A stretch of DNA of 64,000 bases. Origin: Sulfurimonas sp. GTDB taxonomy: Bacteria; Campylobacterota; Campylobacteria; Campylobacterales; Sulfurimonadaceae. Below the pieces are notes generated by a model. The model was given only the letters and a program-made list of their open reading frames with translations. It searched no databases and was not told the origin of the DNA. The stretch's first letter is position 1, and each line of letters begins with the position of its first letter. Positions 1 to 8,733 of this stretch are shown one piece after another. The position numbers were made by a program, and so were the translations under genes. Location of the stretch: the NCBI RefSeq assembly GCF_041583195.1, contig NZ_JBFHGL010000011.1, positions 1 through 64,000 of the forward strand, in the 5' to 3' direction.

Positions 1-141
1 AAGACCTGCCGGTGTCATTAATAGCACTAATGCTGCTGACATCATCATCCACGCTGTGTCACCTGTATCTAATGTTGGCGCATCCTCTGCCAATGCTAAT
101 GTCGGTAATAGCATCAATGCTATCTTTAACCACTTCTTCAT
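1..141 (-). CDS. amt: Ammonium transporter Amt, N-terminal part (runs off the left edge)
   Basis: The reverse strand encodes 47 residues starting at an ATG at 139-141, with an AGGAG ribosome site just upstream. They begin with a cleavable signal peptide (MKKWLKIALMLLPTLALA) and continue into the first membrane helix, DTAWMMMSAALVLLMTPAGL. Amt/MEP channels that conduct ammonium across the inner membrane have this precise pattern: a signal peptide followed by a helix ending in M-T-P-A/G-L. The rest of the gene lies outside the window, so completeness and any neighbouring PII gene cannot be judged. It is transcribed away from gyrA. Confidence 0.85.
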   Translation of the reverse strand, partial: MKKWLKIALMLLPTLALAEDAPTLDTGDTAWMMMSAALVLLMTPAGL

Positions 142-330
142 TTGAACTCCTATAAATTTAAATCTACAAAATTGTACACTAAATATAAATATATTTTATC
201 CAAATAAATGATTATTTTTTAATCAGTTAATTTTTTATAATATTTATAAATCAAATTGTTTACCGTTTACAATTAACTTAAGGGAGTATCAGATAGAATA
301 CTTGAAAATATTTTTTATTTAGGTGTACAA
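142..330. promoter_or_regulatory. Divergent intergenic region between amt and gyrA
   Basis: These 189 AT-rich bases hold the promoters for two genes transcribed in opposite directions. A TATAAT hexamer lies at 236-241 on the plus strand, but no good -35 box pairs with it. TTAGGTG just before 331 is the probable gyrA ribosome site. I see no clear operator and no hairpin terminator. Confidence 0.35.
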
Positions 331-2823
331 ATGAGTAATTTGCTAAACAACGACGATATAGAATCTATAAATATAGAAGAGACACTTCAAGAGAGTTATC
401 TTGATTACTCTATGAGTGTAATCGTAGGGCGTGCCTTACCTGATGTAAGAGATGGACTAAAACCTGTTCACAGAAGAATCCTTTACGCAATGGATAAGTT
501 AAACCTTTCTCATGGTGCAAAGTATAAAAAATCTGCTCGTATAGTAGGTGATGTAATTGGTCAGTACCACCCACATGGTGATACGGCTGTTTATGATGCA
601 CTTGTTCGTATGGCACAAGACTTCTCAATGAGAATGGAATTGGTTGATGGTCAGGGTAACTTCGGTTCTATTGACGGTGACAATGCAGCGGCAATGCGTT
701 ATACGGAAGCTCGTATGACAAAATATGCAGGTGAACTTCTAAAAGATCTAGATAAAAACACTGTAGATATGATAGACAACTACGATGCTACTACGAAAGA
801 ACCTGAGGTAATGCCTACACGTGTACCGAACCTTTTAATAAACGGTTCAAGCGGTATCGCAGTTGGTATGGCAACGAATATACCGCCACATAATCCTAAA
901 GAGGTTATAAACGCACTTAAAGCTCTACTTGCAAACCCTAAAATTACAGTTTCTGAAATAATGGAACATATCCCTGCACCTGATTTTCCAACAGGTGGTA
1001 TTATCTATGGTAAAAAAGGTATTACAGAAGCTTATGAGACTGGTCGTGGACGTATAAAAGTTCGTGCAAAAACTCATATAGAACAAAAAGGTAAAAAAGA
1101 GATCATCGTTATAGATGAACTTCCTTACCAAGTAAACAAATCTCGTTTAATAGAAAATATTGCAAACCTAGTAAAAGACAAACTAATTGAAGGTGTATCT
1201 GAGATTCGTGATGAATCTGACCGTGAAGGTATCCGTGTAGTTATTGAGCTTAAGAAAGACGCCATGAGTGAGATTGTTCTAAACAATATGTTTAAACAAA
1301 CTCAGATGCAAACTACTTTTGGTATCATCATGCTATCTATATTAAATCAAGAACCTCGTATATTCGGAATTATAGATATCTTAAAACACTTTATTAACCA
1401 CCGTAAAACGATTATTATCCGTCGTACAATTTTTGATTTAGAAAAAGCAAAAGCTCGTGCACACATCTTAGAAGGTCTAAGAAAAGCAATAGATATCATC
1501 GATGATGTTATACGTGTTATACGTGCATCTAAAACAGAAGAAGAAGCTAAAGACAACCTTGTAAGCGACTTTGATTTCTCTGAAATTCAGGCGGCAAGCA
1601 TTGTTGCAATGAGACTTGGTCGTTTAACAGGTTTAGAAATTGAAAAAATTGAAAACGAACTAGCAGAACTTGTTAAGCTTATTGAATATCTAGAATCAAT
1701 CCTAAAAAGTGAAGAAGTACTACACGGAATTATACTTGAAGAGTTTGATGAAGTATTATCAATATATCCTGGTGAGCGCCGTACAGAAGTTGAAGACGAC
1801 TATGACGATATTGACATAGAAGACCTTATTCCAAATGAACCGATGGTAGTTACTATTACTCACCGCGGTTATATCAAGCGTGTGCCACTTGCAGCTTATG
1901 AAAAACAACGTCGTGGCGGTAAAGGTAAAACTGCCGTAACTACATATGAAGATGACTTTATAGAAAGCTTCTTTACATGTAATACACATGACACTTTATT
2001 ATTTGTAACAGATCGTGGTCAACTACACTGGTTAAAAGTTTACCGTATTCCTGAGGGTAGCCGTACAGCTAAAGGTAAAGCTGTAGTTAACTTAATTAAC
2101 CTTATGGCTGATGAAAAAATTCAATCAATCATACCTACAACAGATTTTTCAGAAGAAAAATCACTTGTATTCTTTACAGAGGCAGGTGTTGTTAAGCGTA
2201 CAAACTTAAGTGAATTTAGTAATATTAGAAGCAACGGTGTTAAAGCGATTAACCTAGATGACGACGATACTTTAATTACAGCAAAAATTGCAGATAGAGA
2301 TATTAAGTATCTATTTATAGTGACTAAGCTAGCTCAGTGTATCAAGTTTGAAATTGAAAAAACTCGTGATCAGGGTAGAAATACTCGTGGTGTTAGAGGT
2401 ATTAAGTTCAAACACAAAGGTGATAAAGTAGTAGATGCTAATATCATACGTGACGATGAACAAGAGATCTTGGTAGTTTCAGAAAAAGGTATAGGTAAAC
2501 GTACAGAAGCCGGAGAATACCGTTTAACTAATCGTGGTGGTTCTGGTGTAATTGCTATGAAAATGACTCCTAAAACTGGTAAACATGTAATTGGATGTTT
2601 AATGGTAGATGAAACTATGGATATGATGGCTTTAACAAAAGCTGGAAAAATGATCCGTGTAGATATGCAAACTATATCAAAATCAAGTCGTAATACGTCT
2701 GGTGTATATATAGTTAAAGGTGATGATGTAGCAAGTATTTCTAGATGTCCTAAACAGCCGGATGAAGATGAGGATGAGAGTGATGAACTAATGATTCCAC
2801 CATCTGTTGAGGAATTGGAATAA
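331..2823 (+). CDS. gyrA: DNA gyrase subunit A
   Basis: GyrA is the DNA-breaking and rejoining subunit of gyrase, the type II topoisomerase that introduces negative supercoils. The 830-residue protein has the catalytic tyrosine in AAMRYTEAR (Tyr124) and a C-terminal beta-pinwheel carrying the GyrA box QRRGGKG, which separates GyrA from ParC. The quinolone-determining segment reads [12 protein letters not shown]. Thr85 and Asp89 there correspond to Campylobacter Thr86 and Asp90, so no common resistance substitution is visible. The C-terminus is an acidic tail (DEDEDESDE), as in many gyrases. The start is an ATG after TTAGGTG. The flagellar genes flgP, flgQ and flgR follow on the same strand, the order known from Campylobacter jejuni. 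Confidence 0.97.
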   Translation: MSNLLNNDDIESINIEETLQESYLDYSMSVIVGRALPDVRDGLKPVHRRILYAMDKLNLSHGAKYKKSARIVGDVIGQYHPHGDTAVYDALVRMAQDFSMRMELVDGQGNFGSIDGDNAAAMRYTEARMTKYAGELLKDLDKNTVDMIDNYDATTKEPEVMPTRVPNLLINGSSGIAVGMATNIPPHNPKEVINALKALLANPKITVSEIMEHIPAPDFPTGGIIYGKKGITEAYETGRGRIKVRAKTHIEQKGKKEIIVIDELPYQVNKSRLIENIANLVKDKLIEGVSEIRDESDREGIRVVIELKKDAMSEIVLNNMFKQTQMQTTFGIIMLSILNQEPRIFGIIDILKHFINHRKTIIIRRTIFDLEKAKARAHILEGLRKAIDIIDDVIRVIRASKTEEEAKDNLVSDFDFSEIQAASIVAMRLGRLTGLEIEKIENELAELVKLIEYLESILKSEEVLHGIILEEFDEVLSIYPGERRTEVEDDYDDIDIEDLIPNEPMVVTITHRGYIKRVPLAAYEKQRRGGKGKTAVTTYEDDFIESFFTCNTHDTLLFVTDRGQLHWLKVYRIPEGSRTAKGKAVVNLINLMADEKIQSIIPTTDFSEEKSLVFFTEAGVVKRTNLSEFSNIRSNGVKAINLDDDDTLITAKIADRDIKYLFIVTKLAQCIKFEIEKTRDQGRNTRGVRGIKFKHKGDKVVDANIIRDDEQEILVVSEKGIGKRTEAGEYRLTNRGGSGVIAMKMTPKTGKHVIGCLMVDETMDMMALTKAGKMIRVDMQTISKSSRNTSGVYIVKGDDVASISRCPKQPDEDEDESDELMIPPSVEELE

Positions 2824-2868
2824 CAATTGCTTAATTCTGAATATATAATTAACCTCAAGGGATAAAAT

Positions 2869-3366
2869 ATGAGATATTCTCTAATATTCGCACTACTTTT
2901 AAGTATGTCTTCACTTCAAGCTGTTGAAACAATGCAAGATGATACTGTGCAGGAGTATGAACTAGTTTCAGACGTATTAAAAGAAGATGCTAATGATGCA
3001 CAAACTAAATTAGATAAAGACGTAGATTCAAATGTAGGTCCTGTTCTATCAGAGCAACAACCTATGGTAATCAGTGTAGTTGGACAAGGTGTAGCACCAA
3101 GCAACACTCAGTCTCCTGCTCAAGCTTATGCACTTGCTAAACGTGCTGCTATTGCCGATGCTTACAGAATGATTGCTGAGAAAGTAAAAGGTGTTAGAGT
3201 TGACGGTAAAGACCTTATCAAAAATATGATGGTAAAAAGATCAACTGTACGTACAGCTGTATATGCAATGGTAAGAAATGCTAACGTTGTTGAAACAATA
3301 TTTAAAGACGGTTTATGCGAAGTAGAGATGGAAATCACTCTTTCTCACGCAGACTTTGCGCGTTAA
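2869..3366 (+). CDS. flgP: FlgP-like flagellar basal-disk protein (LPP20 family)
   Basis: This 165-residue exported protein begins with a Sec signal peptide (cleavage probably after SSLQA). After an acidic linker, residues about 65-160 form an LPP20-type domain, marked by VGQGVAP, the helix AYALAKRAAIADAYRMIAEKV, and VETIFKDGLCEVEMEI. In Campylobacter jejuni FlgP is an outer-membrane lipoprotein that builds the basal disk of the flagellar motor. Identification rests on this domain and on the order gyrA-flgP-flgQ-flgR-asd. Unlike a lipoprotein, its signal peptide has no cysteine at the cleavage site, so attachment to the outer membrane would need another mechanism. A strong AAGGGA site precedes the ATG. 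The gene overlaps the next one. Confidence 0.7.
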   Translation: MRYSLIFALLLSMSSLQAVETMQDDTVQEYELVSDVLKEDANDAQTKLDKDVDSNVGPVLSEQQPMVISVVGQGVAPSNTQSPAQAYALAKRAAIADAYRMIAEKVKGVRVDGKDLIKNMMVKRSTVRTAVYAMVRNANVVETIFKDGLCEVEMEITLSHADFAR

Positions 3367-3728
3367 TATTTTTTTTACTAAGCTCATCCACAATTGCTGA
3401 TGAGTACTACATCTCTTATAGATACGTTGTTAAAGACGCCGTTCTTTACAACGAATCTCTTGAAGTATCACCTGCAATGCAAAAGTGCTCAGGTGACACT
3501 TATTCACCGATAATTTTTGATAGTGATAACTATAAAACTCTCAAAGAATTAATTTCGACTAACTCACAAGAATTTATTAATTACTTGCATAAACTGGGAC
3601 TTCAAGTTGAGCATAAAGAAAAAACTATAAACTACCAAAACACCTCTACTACGGTTCTTACACTAAAGACAAAATGTTTCAAAGTCGATTTTAATGATAA
3701 TTTTGCTAGAATAGCCCCTTTAAAATAA
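3315..3728 (+). CDS. flgQ: Probable FlgQ-like exported protein
   Basis: A 137-residue secreted protein of unknown biochemical role. After a positively charged start (MRSRDGNHSFSRRLC) comes the hydrophobic segment ALIFFLLSSSTIA, then a mature part beginning DEYYISYRYVVKD. No known enzymatic motif is visible. Its place between flgP and flgR matches flgQ of Campylobacter jejuni, whose product stabilises FlgP and is needed for motility, so the name rests mainly on synteny. The chosen ATG lies inside flgP, giving a 52-base overlap and suggesting translational coupling. I see no later ATG, GTG or TTG that would keep the signal peptide, which supports this start. Confidence 0.55.
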   Translation: MRSRDGNHSFSRRLCALIFFLLSSSTIADEYYISYRYVVKDAVLYNESLEVSPAMQKCSGDTYSPIIFDSDNYKTLKELISTNSQEFINYLHKLGLQVEHKEKTINYQNTSTTVLTLKTKCFKVDFNDNFARIAPLK

Positions 3729-3757
3729 GGCATTTTTGCCAAACATTAGGGCTTTAA

Positions 3758-4903
3758 GTGAAAATTGCAATAGTTGAAGATGATATTAATATGAGAAAAT
3801 CTCTTGAAATCTCTTTTGAAGATTTCAAGGAATTCGAAATTAACACATTTAAAAGTGCCACAGATGCATTAAAAAAACTTGACGACACTTATGATCTAAT
3901 TATTACAGATATTAATATGCCTAAAATGGACGGTATAGAGTTTATAAAAGAACTAAACGGTAAATATGAAGTTATCATTATGACAGGAAATGCAACACTT
4001 GGACGTGCAATAGAATCTATTCACTTGGGTGTTAAAGATTTTTTACTAAAACCATTTGATATTGATACTCTTGTTGAAGCTATAAAACGTGAAGATAAAA
4101 TTCAAAAAGTTCAAAAATCTGCTAAAAAGACTACTAAAAAAACAAATACTGGCTTTTTAGGAAACTCTAAAGCACTCGAAGGTGCTTTAAATATAGCAGA
4201 CAAAGCTTGTAAAACAGATGCCAGTATTTTATTGCTTGGTCAAAGTGGAGTTGGAAAAGAAGTATTTGCAAACTACATCCATAAAAACTCTCCTAGGGCA
4301 AAAAAACCATTTGTAGCTATAAATATGGCAGCAATTCCTGATAATCTTATTGAGAGTGAGCTTTTTGGATTTGAAAAAGGTGCCTTTACAGATGCTACTG
4401 AAGCAAAAGCTGGACAGTTTGAAATAGCTAATGGTGGAACTTTATTTTTAGATGAGATTGGTGAGATGCCTATCGGTGTTCAGGCAAAACTTCTTCGTGC
4501 ACTTCAGGAAAAAGAGGTTAGACGTCTTGGTTCATCAAAATCTATCAAAATTGATGTGCGTATAGTGTCTGCAACAAATGCAAACCTAAGCGATAAGATC
4601 AAAGAAGGTGAGTTTCGTGAGGATCTTTACTACAGACTAAATACGATCCCACTAAACATACCGCCTCTAAAAGATCGTAAAGATGAGATTATGCAGATAG
4701 CTGAGGCTACTTTAGAGCAAAACTGCCAAAAATATGACTTTGAACAAAAGACTTTTAGTGACGAAGCAAAAGATCAGCTTTTAGCATACTCTTGGCCTGG
4801 AAATATTCGTGAGTTAATCTCTGTGGTTGAGCGTGCGACAATTTTAAGTGATGGAAATACAATAGCTGCCGACTCATTACATTTAGAGTCTCGTGGACTA
4901 TAA
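3758..4903 (+). CDS. flgR: Sigma-54 activator FlgR (receiver plus AAA+, no DNA-binding domain)
   Basis: A 381-residue NtrC-type response regulator that, with sigma-54, should switch on mid-class flagellar genes. Residues 1-115 are a receiver with phosphoacceptor Asp51 (LIITDINMP). Residues about 133-365 are the AAA+ ATPase, with Walker A GQSGVGKE (161-168), Walker [13 protein letters not shown] and the sensor region WPGNIREL. The sigma-54 contact loop reads GAFTDA (208-213) instead of the canonical GAFTGA. The protein stops soon after the AAA+ core and has no Fis-type helix-turn-helix, as in Helicobacter pylori FlgR, which activates from solution. The start is a GTG. The order gyrA-flgP-flgQ-flgR-asd supports the assignment. 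Confidence 0.88.
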   Translation: MKIAIVEDDINMRKSLEISFEDFKEFEINTFKSATDALKKLDDTYDLIITDINMPKMDGIEFIKELNGKYEVIIMTGNATLGRAIESIHLGVKDFLLKPFDIDTLVEAIKREDKIQKVQKSAKKTTKKTNTGFLGNSKALEGALNIADKACKTDASILLLGQSGVGKEVFANYIHKNSPRAKKPFVAINMAAIPDNLIESELFGFEKGAFTDATEAKAGQFEIANGGTLFLDEIGEMPIGVQAKLLRALQEKEVRRLGSSKSIKIDVRIVSATNANLSDKIKEGEFREDLYYRLNTIPLNIPPLKDRKDEIMQIAEATLEQNCQKYDFEQKTFSDEAKDQLLAYSWPGNIRELISVVERATILSDGNTIAADSLHLESRGL

Positions 4904-4925
4904 AATTTAAAAAGGAAAAACAATT

Positions 4926-5966
4926 ATGGGTAAAAAATATAATGTAGCAGTTGTTGGTGCAACTGGTGCTGTTGGTGAAGAGCTGTTTCGTGTTTTAGAA
5001 CAAATAGATTTTCCAATTGGTGAGTTACTGCCTCTTGCAAGTTCTAACTCAGCTGGAAGCACTATAGAGTTTAACGGGAAAGATCATAAAGTTTACGAAC
5101 TTACAGAAACAGTATTTGATGAGCATCAAGTAGATATAGCTTTTTTCAGTGCCGGTGGTAGTATTTCGGCTAAATTTGCTAAATATGCTGTTGAGAGCGG
5201 AGCTGTTGTAATTGACAATACATCACACTTTAGAATGGATGAGAATGTACCTCTAGTTGTTCCTGAAGTTAACCCTGAAGATATAGCTAAATGGCGTGAA
5301 ACTGGTATTATTGCAAATCCAAACTGTTCAACTATTCAAATGGTTCAGGTTTTAAAACCACTTGATAATCTTTACGGGATCAAACGTGTAGATGTAAGTA
5401 CATATCAAGCTACAAGTGGTGCAGGTAAAGCAGGTATGGAAGAGCTTGTAAGACAAATGCAAGATTTCTTTGCTTTTAAACTTGAAGATAGTAAAAAAGA
5501 AGCATTTATGCACCAGATTGCATTAAACGTTATACCACATATCGACACTCCTCAACCAAACGGTTTTACAAAAGAAGAGATGAAGATGGTAAACGAGACT
5601 CAAAAAATTATGAAAAAGAAAATAGCAGTAGCTGCTACTTGTGTTCGTGTACCTGTTTTAAGAAGCCATACTGAATCTATTACAGTAACTTTTGAAGACG
5701 GTGTAGATGTGGATGTTGAAAAAGCAAGAGAAGCTATAAATAGCTTTGAAAACGTAGAGGTTATGGATGATTTAGAAAACGGTGTATACCCGATGCCTAT
5801 TATCTCAACTGATACAGACACTACATATGTTGGAAGAATTAGAAAAGATATATATTCTAAAAACATGCTTCATATGTTTAATTCAGCCGATCAGGTTCGT
5901 GTTGGTGCGGCTACAAATGCCGTTCGTATAGCATTAAAATGGATCGCTTTAGAGGAGAACAAATAA
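4926..5966 (+). CDS. asd: Aspartate-semialdehyde dehydrogenase
   Basis: Reduces aspartyl phosphate to aspartate semialdehyde with NADPH. This is the branch point to lysine and diaminopimelate, methionine and threonine. The 346 residues show the N-terminal nucleotide-binding motif VVGATGAVGEE, the catalytic cysteine in ANPNCSTIQM, and the substrate-binding region VRVPVLRSHTES. Length and motifs are normal for the family. An AAAAGGA site precedes the ATG by the usual distance. The next gene begins two bases after the stop, so the two are probably co-transcribed. Confidence 0.96.
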   Translation: MGKKYNVAVVGATGAVGEELFRVLEQIDFPIGELLPLASSNSAGSTIEFNGKDHKVYELTETVFDEHQVDIAFFSAGGSISAKFAKYAVESGAVVIDNTSHFRMDENVPLVVPEVNPEDIAKWRETGIIANPNCSTIQMVQVLKPLDNLYGIKRVDVSTYQATSGAGKAGMEELVRQMQDFFAFKLEDSKKEAFMHQIALNVIPHIDTPQPNGFTKEEMKMVNETQKIMKKKIAVAATCVRVPVLRSHTESITVTFEDGVDVDVEKAREAINSFENVEVMDDLENGVYPMPIISTDTDTTYVGRIRKDIYSKNMLHMFNSADQVRVGAATNAVRIALKWIALEENK

Positions 5967-5967
5967 T

Positions 5968-6483
5968 ATGGAAAAGATTTTTGAGAGCAGTTTATGGAGT
6001 TCAAGATTTATTATAATCTTGGCTGTAGTATTTGGTCTTCTAGGTGCTATTATACTTTTTGTTGTAGCAAGTTTTGACGTATATGAAACTGCAGCTTATG
6101 TTATAAATACATATCTAAATCATGCACATCCTGAGCACTTTCACGAAAAAGTTGTCGGTGGAATTATAGGTGCGGTTGATCTATACCTGATCGGTGTAGT
6201 TATGCTTATATTCTCTTTTGGTTTATATGAGCTTTTTATATCTGATATTGATGCTGCAAAAGACAGTGACGGTGAAGACAACCAGCTACTTGCTATCCAC
6301 TCACTGGATCAACTAAAAGATAAGATTAGTAAAGTTATAGTAATGGTTTTAGTTGTAGGTTTTTTCCAAAAAGTTGGAGATACAGATTTTGCAACTCCTT
6401 TAGATATGCTTTATTTAGCACTATCGATTACAGCAGTTGCAGTAGGACTTTACTTTTTAGGTAAAGTTGGAAAAAAACATTAA
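5968..6483 (+). CDS. YqhA/UPF0114 family membrane protein
   Basis: A 171-residue inner-membrane protein with about four hydrophobic segments: near 15-37, 62-88 (GGIIGAVDLYLIGVVMLIFSFGLYELF), 114-132 and 145-165. The pattern AVDLYLIGVVMLIFSFGLYELFISDID is typical of the UPF0114 (YqhA) family, whose function is not established. A similar membrane protein follows asd in Campylobacter jejuni, so the neighbourhood is conserved. It begins two bases after asd and is followed closely by hemE. Confidence 0.75.
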   Translation: MEKIFESSLWSSRFIIILAVVFGLLGAIILFVVASFDVYETAAYVINTYLNHAHPEHFHEKVVGGIIGAVDLYLIGVVMLIFSFGLYELFISDIDAAKDSDGEDNQLLAIHSLDQLKDKISKVIVMVLVVGFFQKVGDTDFATPLDMLYLALSITAVAVGLYFLGKVGKKH

Positions 6484-6500
6484 AAATTTAAGGAAAAGAT

Positions 6501-7550
6501 TTGAGTAAAATATTTGTAGATGCATGTTTAGGTAAAGAGACTCCATATACTCCTGTATGGATGATGAGACAAGCAGGTCGTTACCTGCCTGAATATATGG
6601 CAGTTCGTGCCGAAGCAGGAAGCTTTTTAGACCTATGTCATGATCCGAAAAAAGCAGCAGAAGTTACAATTCAGCCATTAGATATAGTTGGTGTGGATGC
6701 TGCAATTTTATTTTCAGACATTTTAGTTATCCCTGATGAGATGGGTATGGATCTATCTTTTGTAAAAGGTGAAGGTCCAAAATTCTCAGATCCTATAAAA
6801 ACTCAAGACGATATAGATAGATTAATAGGCGGTGAAGAAGCTGCTAATAAACTTACTTATGTTTATGAGACTATTGAACTTCTACGTGAGCAATTAGATG
6901 CACGTGGAGATAACAAAGCACTTATTGGTTTCACAGGAGCTCCTTGGACACTGGCTACTTACATGATCGAGGGTCAAGGTACTAAGACATATAATATTTG
7001 TAAAAAAATGATGTACTCAAATCCTGAACTTTTACACAATATCCTTAGAAAAGTTACTGATGTTGTAAAACTGTATATGGAAAAACAAATACAAAGTGGT
7101 GTTGATGTTGTTCAGATCTTTGATTCGTGGGCAGCTGCAATTGAGCCTGGAAAATATGATGAGTTTTCTTGGAAGTACATGGTTGAGATAGCTGAGTATT
7201 TAAAAGAAAAATATCCTCATATCCCTGTAATTATGTTCCCTAAAGGTGTAGCGGCATTTATTACTAGCGATAAAGTGTATGGAAACTTTGATGTTATGGG
7301 AATTGACTGGGGTACACCTATGGCTTTAGCTAAAAAGCATCTAGGTGATAAGTATGTTCTTCAAGGAAATATGGAACCATGTCGTCTTTATTCTAAAGAG
7401 GCTACAACTAAATGTGTAGAAGTTATCCAAGAAACTATGGACGGAAAACGTCACATATTTAATCTTGGTCACGGAATTCTTCCAGATGTTCCGGTTGAAA
7501 ATGCTATACACTTTGTGAATGAGTGTCATAGAGTAAGTGGAAAAAAATAA
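6501..7550 (+). CDS. hemE: Uroporphyrinogen decarboxylase
   Basis: Removes four carboxyl groups from uroporphyrinogen III to give coproporphyrinogen III in heme synthesis. The 349-residue protein carries the family's N-terminal signature [15 protein letters not shown], with its essential arginine, the second signature [13 protein letters not shown], and a C-terminal NLGHGILP motif. The start is a TTG at 6501 preceded by AAGGAAAAG, and no ATG lies near enough to replace it. The gene overlaps the following radical SAM gene by 14 bases. The oxygen-independent coproporphyrinogen oxidase that would act next in the pathway is encoded at 48244-49611. Confidence 0.96.
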   Translation: MSKIFVDACLGKETPYTPVWMMRQAGRYLPEYMAVRAEAGSFLDLCHDPKKAAEVTIQPLDIVGVDAAILFSDILVIPDEMGMDLSFVKGEGPKFSDPIKTQDDIDRLIGGEEAANKLTYVYETIELLREQLDARGDNKALIGFTGAPWTLATYMIEGQGTKTYNICKKMMYSNPELLHNILRKVTDVVKLYMEKQIQSGVDVVQIFDSWAAAIEPGKYDEFSWKYMVEIAEYLKEKYPHIPVIMFPKGVAAFITSDKVYGNFDVMGIDWGTPMALAKKHLGDKYVLQGNMEPCRLYSKEATTKCVEVIQETMDGKRHIFNLGHGILPDVPVENAIHFVNECHRVSGKK

Positions 7551-8481
7551 TATAATATTCGGACCTATAAACTCACGCCGTTTCGGTATGAGTTTAGGTA
7601 TCGATCTCTCCCCTGCTTTCAAACAATGTAATTTTGACTGTCTCTATTGTGAGTTAGCTCCTGCGGCAACTGTTGATAAACAAAATGATGTTCTTGAAGT
7701 ACAAACAATTATAGATGAGTTAAAAAAACATCTAAATGATAAGATAGATGTTATAACTCTGACTGCAAACGGTGAGCCTACTCTTTATCCAAAACTGGAT
7801 AAACTAATTAACGAAATAGACAAAATAAAAGCTCAAACAGAGACTTTAATCCTTACCAATTCTGCTAACCTAGTTAATGAGTCTACATTTAATTCTTTGC
7901 TTAAATTAGATCAGGTAAAACTCTCTTTAGATGCTGTAAGTGATGATATATTTAAAAAGATAGACCGTCCCTATTCAAATATAAATATAGATAAAGTTGT
8001 AGAAAAAGTTATAGAATTTTCTAAAATCTATAAAGGCAAACTCTTTATTGAGATCCTTTTTGTACATGGATTAAACGATACAAAAGATGAAGTAAAAAGA
8101 CTAAACAAAGTCCTTTTGGAACTTGAACATATACAAAGAGTTGATCTTGGAAGTATAGACAGACCACCCGCCTACCCTGTTGTTGGGATCAGTTATAAAG
8201 AACTACACGATATATCTTTAATGTTTGATGCTTCATTACCTATACATATAGCTTCACGTATACATGCAGAGCCAAATAACAGCTACTATAGTAATGAAGA
8301 GATCATAAATACATTAGATAAAAGACCATTAACCAAAGATGATATAGATCTTTTGTTCGATGATGAGACAAAAATAAGGCTTGAAAAACTTATTGAGAGT
8401 GAAAAACTAGTTAAAAAAACAGTTGGAAATTTAGAATTTTACATTCCAGAAAATAATTTAAAAAGAAAACGTCAAAAATAG
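7537..8481 (+). CDS. Radical SAM protein (COG0731-like)
   Basis: A 314-residue cytosolic radical SAM enzyme. The iron-sulfur cysteines are in CNFDCLYCE (C-x3-C-x2-C, near residues 32-39), followed by a [14 protein letters not shown] segment typical of the S-adenosylmethionine site. The N-terminal [17 protein letters not shown] and the overall pattern resemble the COG0731 group, distantly related to the tRNA wyosine enzyme TYW1. The substrate is unknown. The C-terminal 90 residues contain a small helical region ([10 protein letters not shown]...[11 protein letters not shown]) that may be a winged helix. The start is a GTG inside the end of hemE, so translation is probably coupled. The same pair occurs in Campylobacter jejuni. 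Confidence 0.8.
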   Translation: MEKNNIIFGPINSRRFGMSLGIDLSPAFKQCNFDCLYCELAPAATVDKQNDVLEVQTIIDELKKHLNDKIDVITLTANGEPTLYPKLDKLINEIDKIKAQTETLILTNSANLVNESTFNSLLKLDQVKLSLDAVSDDIFKKIDRPYSNINIDKVVEKVIEFSKIYKGKLFIEILFVHGLNDTKDEVKRLNKVLLELEHIQRVDLGSIDRPPAYPVVGISYKELHDISLMFDASLPIHIASRIHAEPNNSYYSNEEIINTLDKRPLTKDDIDLLFDDETKIRLEKLIESEKLVKKTVGNLEFYIPENNLKRKRQK

Positions 8482-8491
8482 CCAAAAATAC

Positions 8492-8520
8492 TTGACTTTT
8501 TGAAGACCATAAAGTATAAT
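8492..8520 (+). promoter_or_regulatory. Sigma-70 promoter of the tRNA-Asn pair
   Basis: TTGACT at 8492-8497 and TATAAT at 8515-8520 are separated by 17 bases, close to the consensus housekeeping promoter, and lie 16 bases before the first tRNA. Such a well-formed -35 box is unusual in this AT-rich phylum and fits a strongly expressed stable RNA. Confidence 0.8.
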
Positions 8521-8536
8521 TTCGCCTCATATATAT

Positions 8537-8611
8537 TCCGGATTAGCTCAGCGGTAGAGTAGGTGACTGTTAATCACTTGGCCACTGGTTCGAATCCAGT
8601 ATCCGGAGCCA
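8537..8611 (+). tRNA. tRNA-Asn (GTT), first copy
   Basis: A 75-base cloverleaf with acceptor stem TCCGGAT/ATCCGGA, D arm GCTC...GAGT, anticodon loop CTGTTAA with anticodon GTT at 8569-8571, T loop TTCGAAT, discriminator G and an encoded CCA end. It is followed 28 bases later by a nearly identical second copy. Confidence 0.96.
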
Positions 8612-8639
8612 TATATATTGAACCCTCAAACTTTTACAT

Positions 8640-8714
8640 TCCGAATTAGCTCAGCGGTAGAGTAGGTGACTGTTAATCACTTGGCCACTGGTTCGAATCC
8701 AGTATTCGGAGCCA
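8640..8714 (+). tRNA. tRNA-Asn (GTT), second copy
   Basis: A 75-base copy of the preceding gene with the same anticodon GTT, T arm and encoded CCA. It differs in the acceptor stem, TCCGAAT/ATTCGGA, where one G-C pair has become A-T on both sides, so folding is preserved. No separate promoter is evident in the 28-base spacer, so it is probably read from the promoter at 8492-8520. Confidence 0.96.
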
Positions 8715-8733
8715 CTTAATAACAAATCGAATA

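Noticed and set aside
2370-2858. 162-codon open frame opposite the end of gyrA
   Set aside because: It lies antisense to a confirmed gene, has low-complexity serine-rich translation and no ribosome site.
2824-2868. Sigma-54 promoter upstream of flgP
   Set aside because: No GG/GC elements at -24/-12 spacing were seen in the 45-base gap after gyrA.
3758-4903. FlgR as a truncated pseudogene
   Set aside because: The receiver and AAA+ motifs are intact, and the missing DNA-binding domain matches Helicobacter FlgR.
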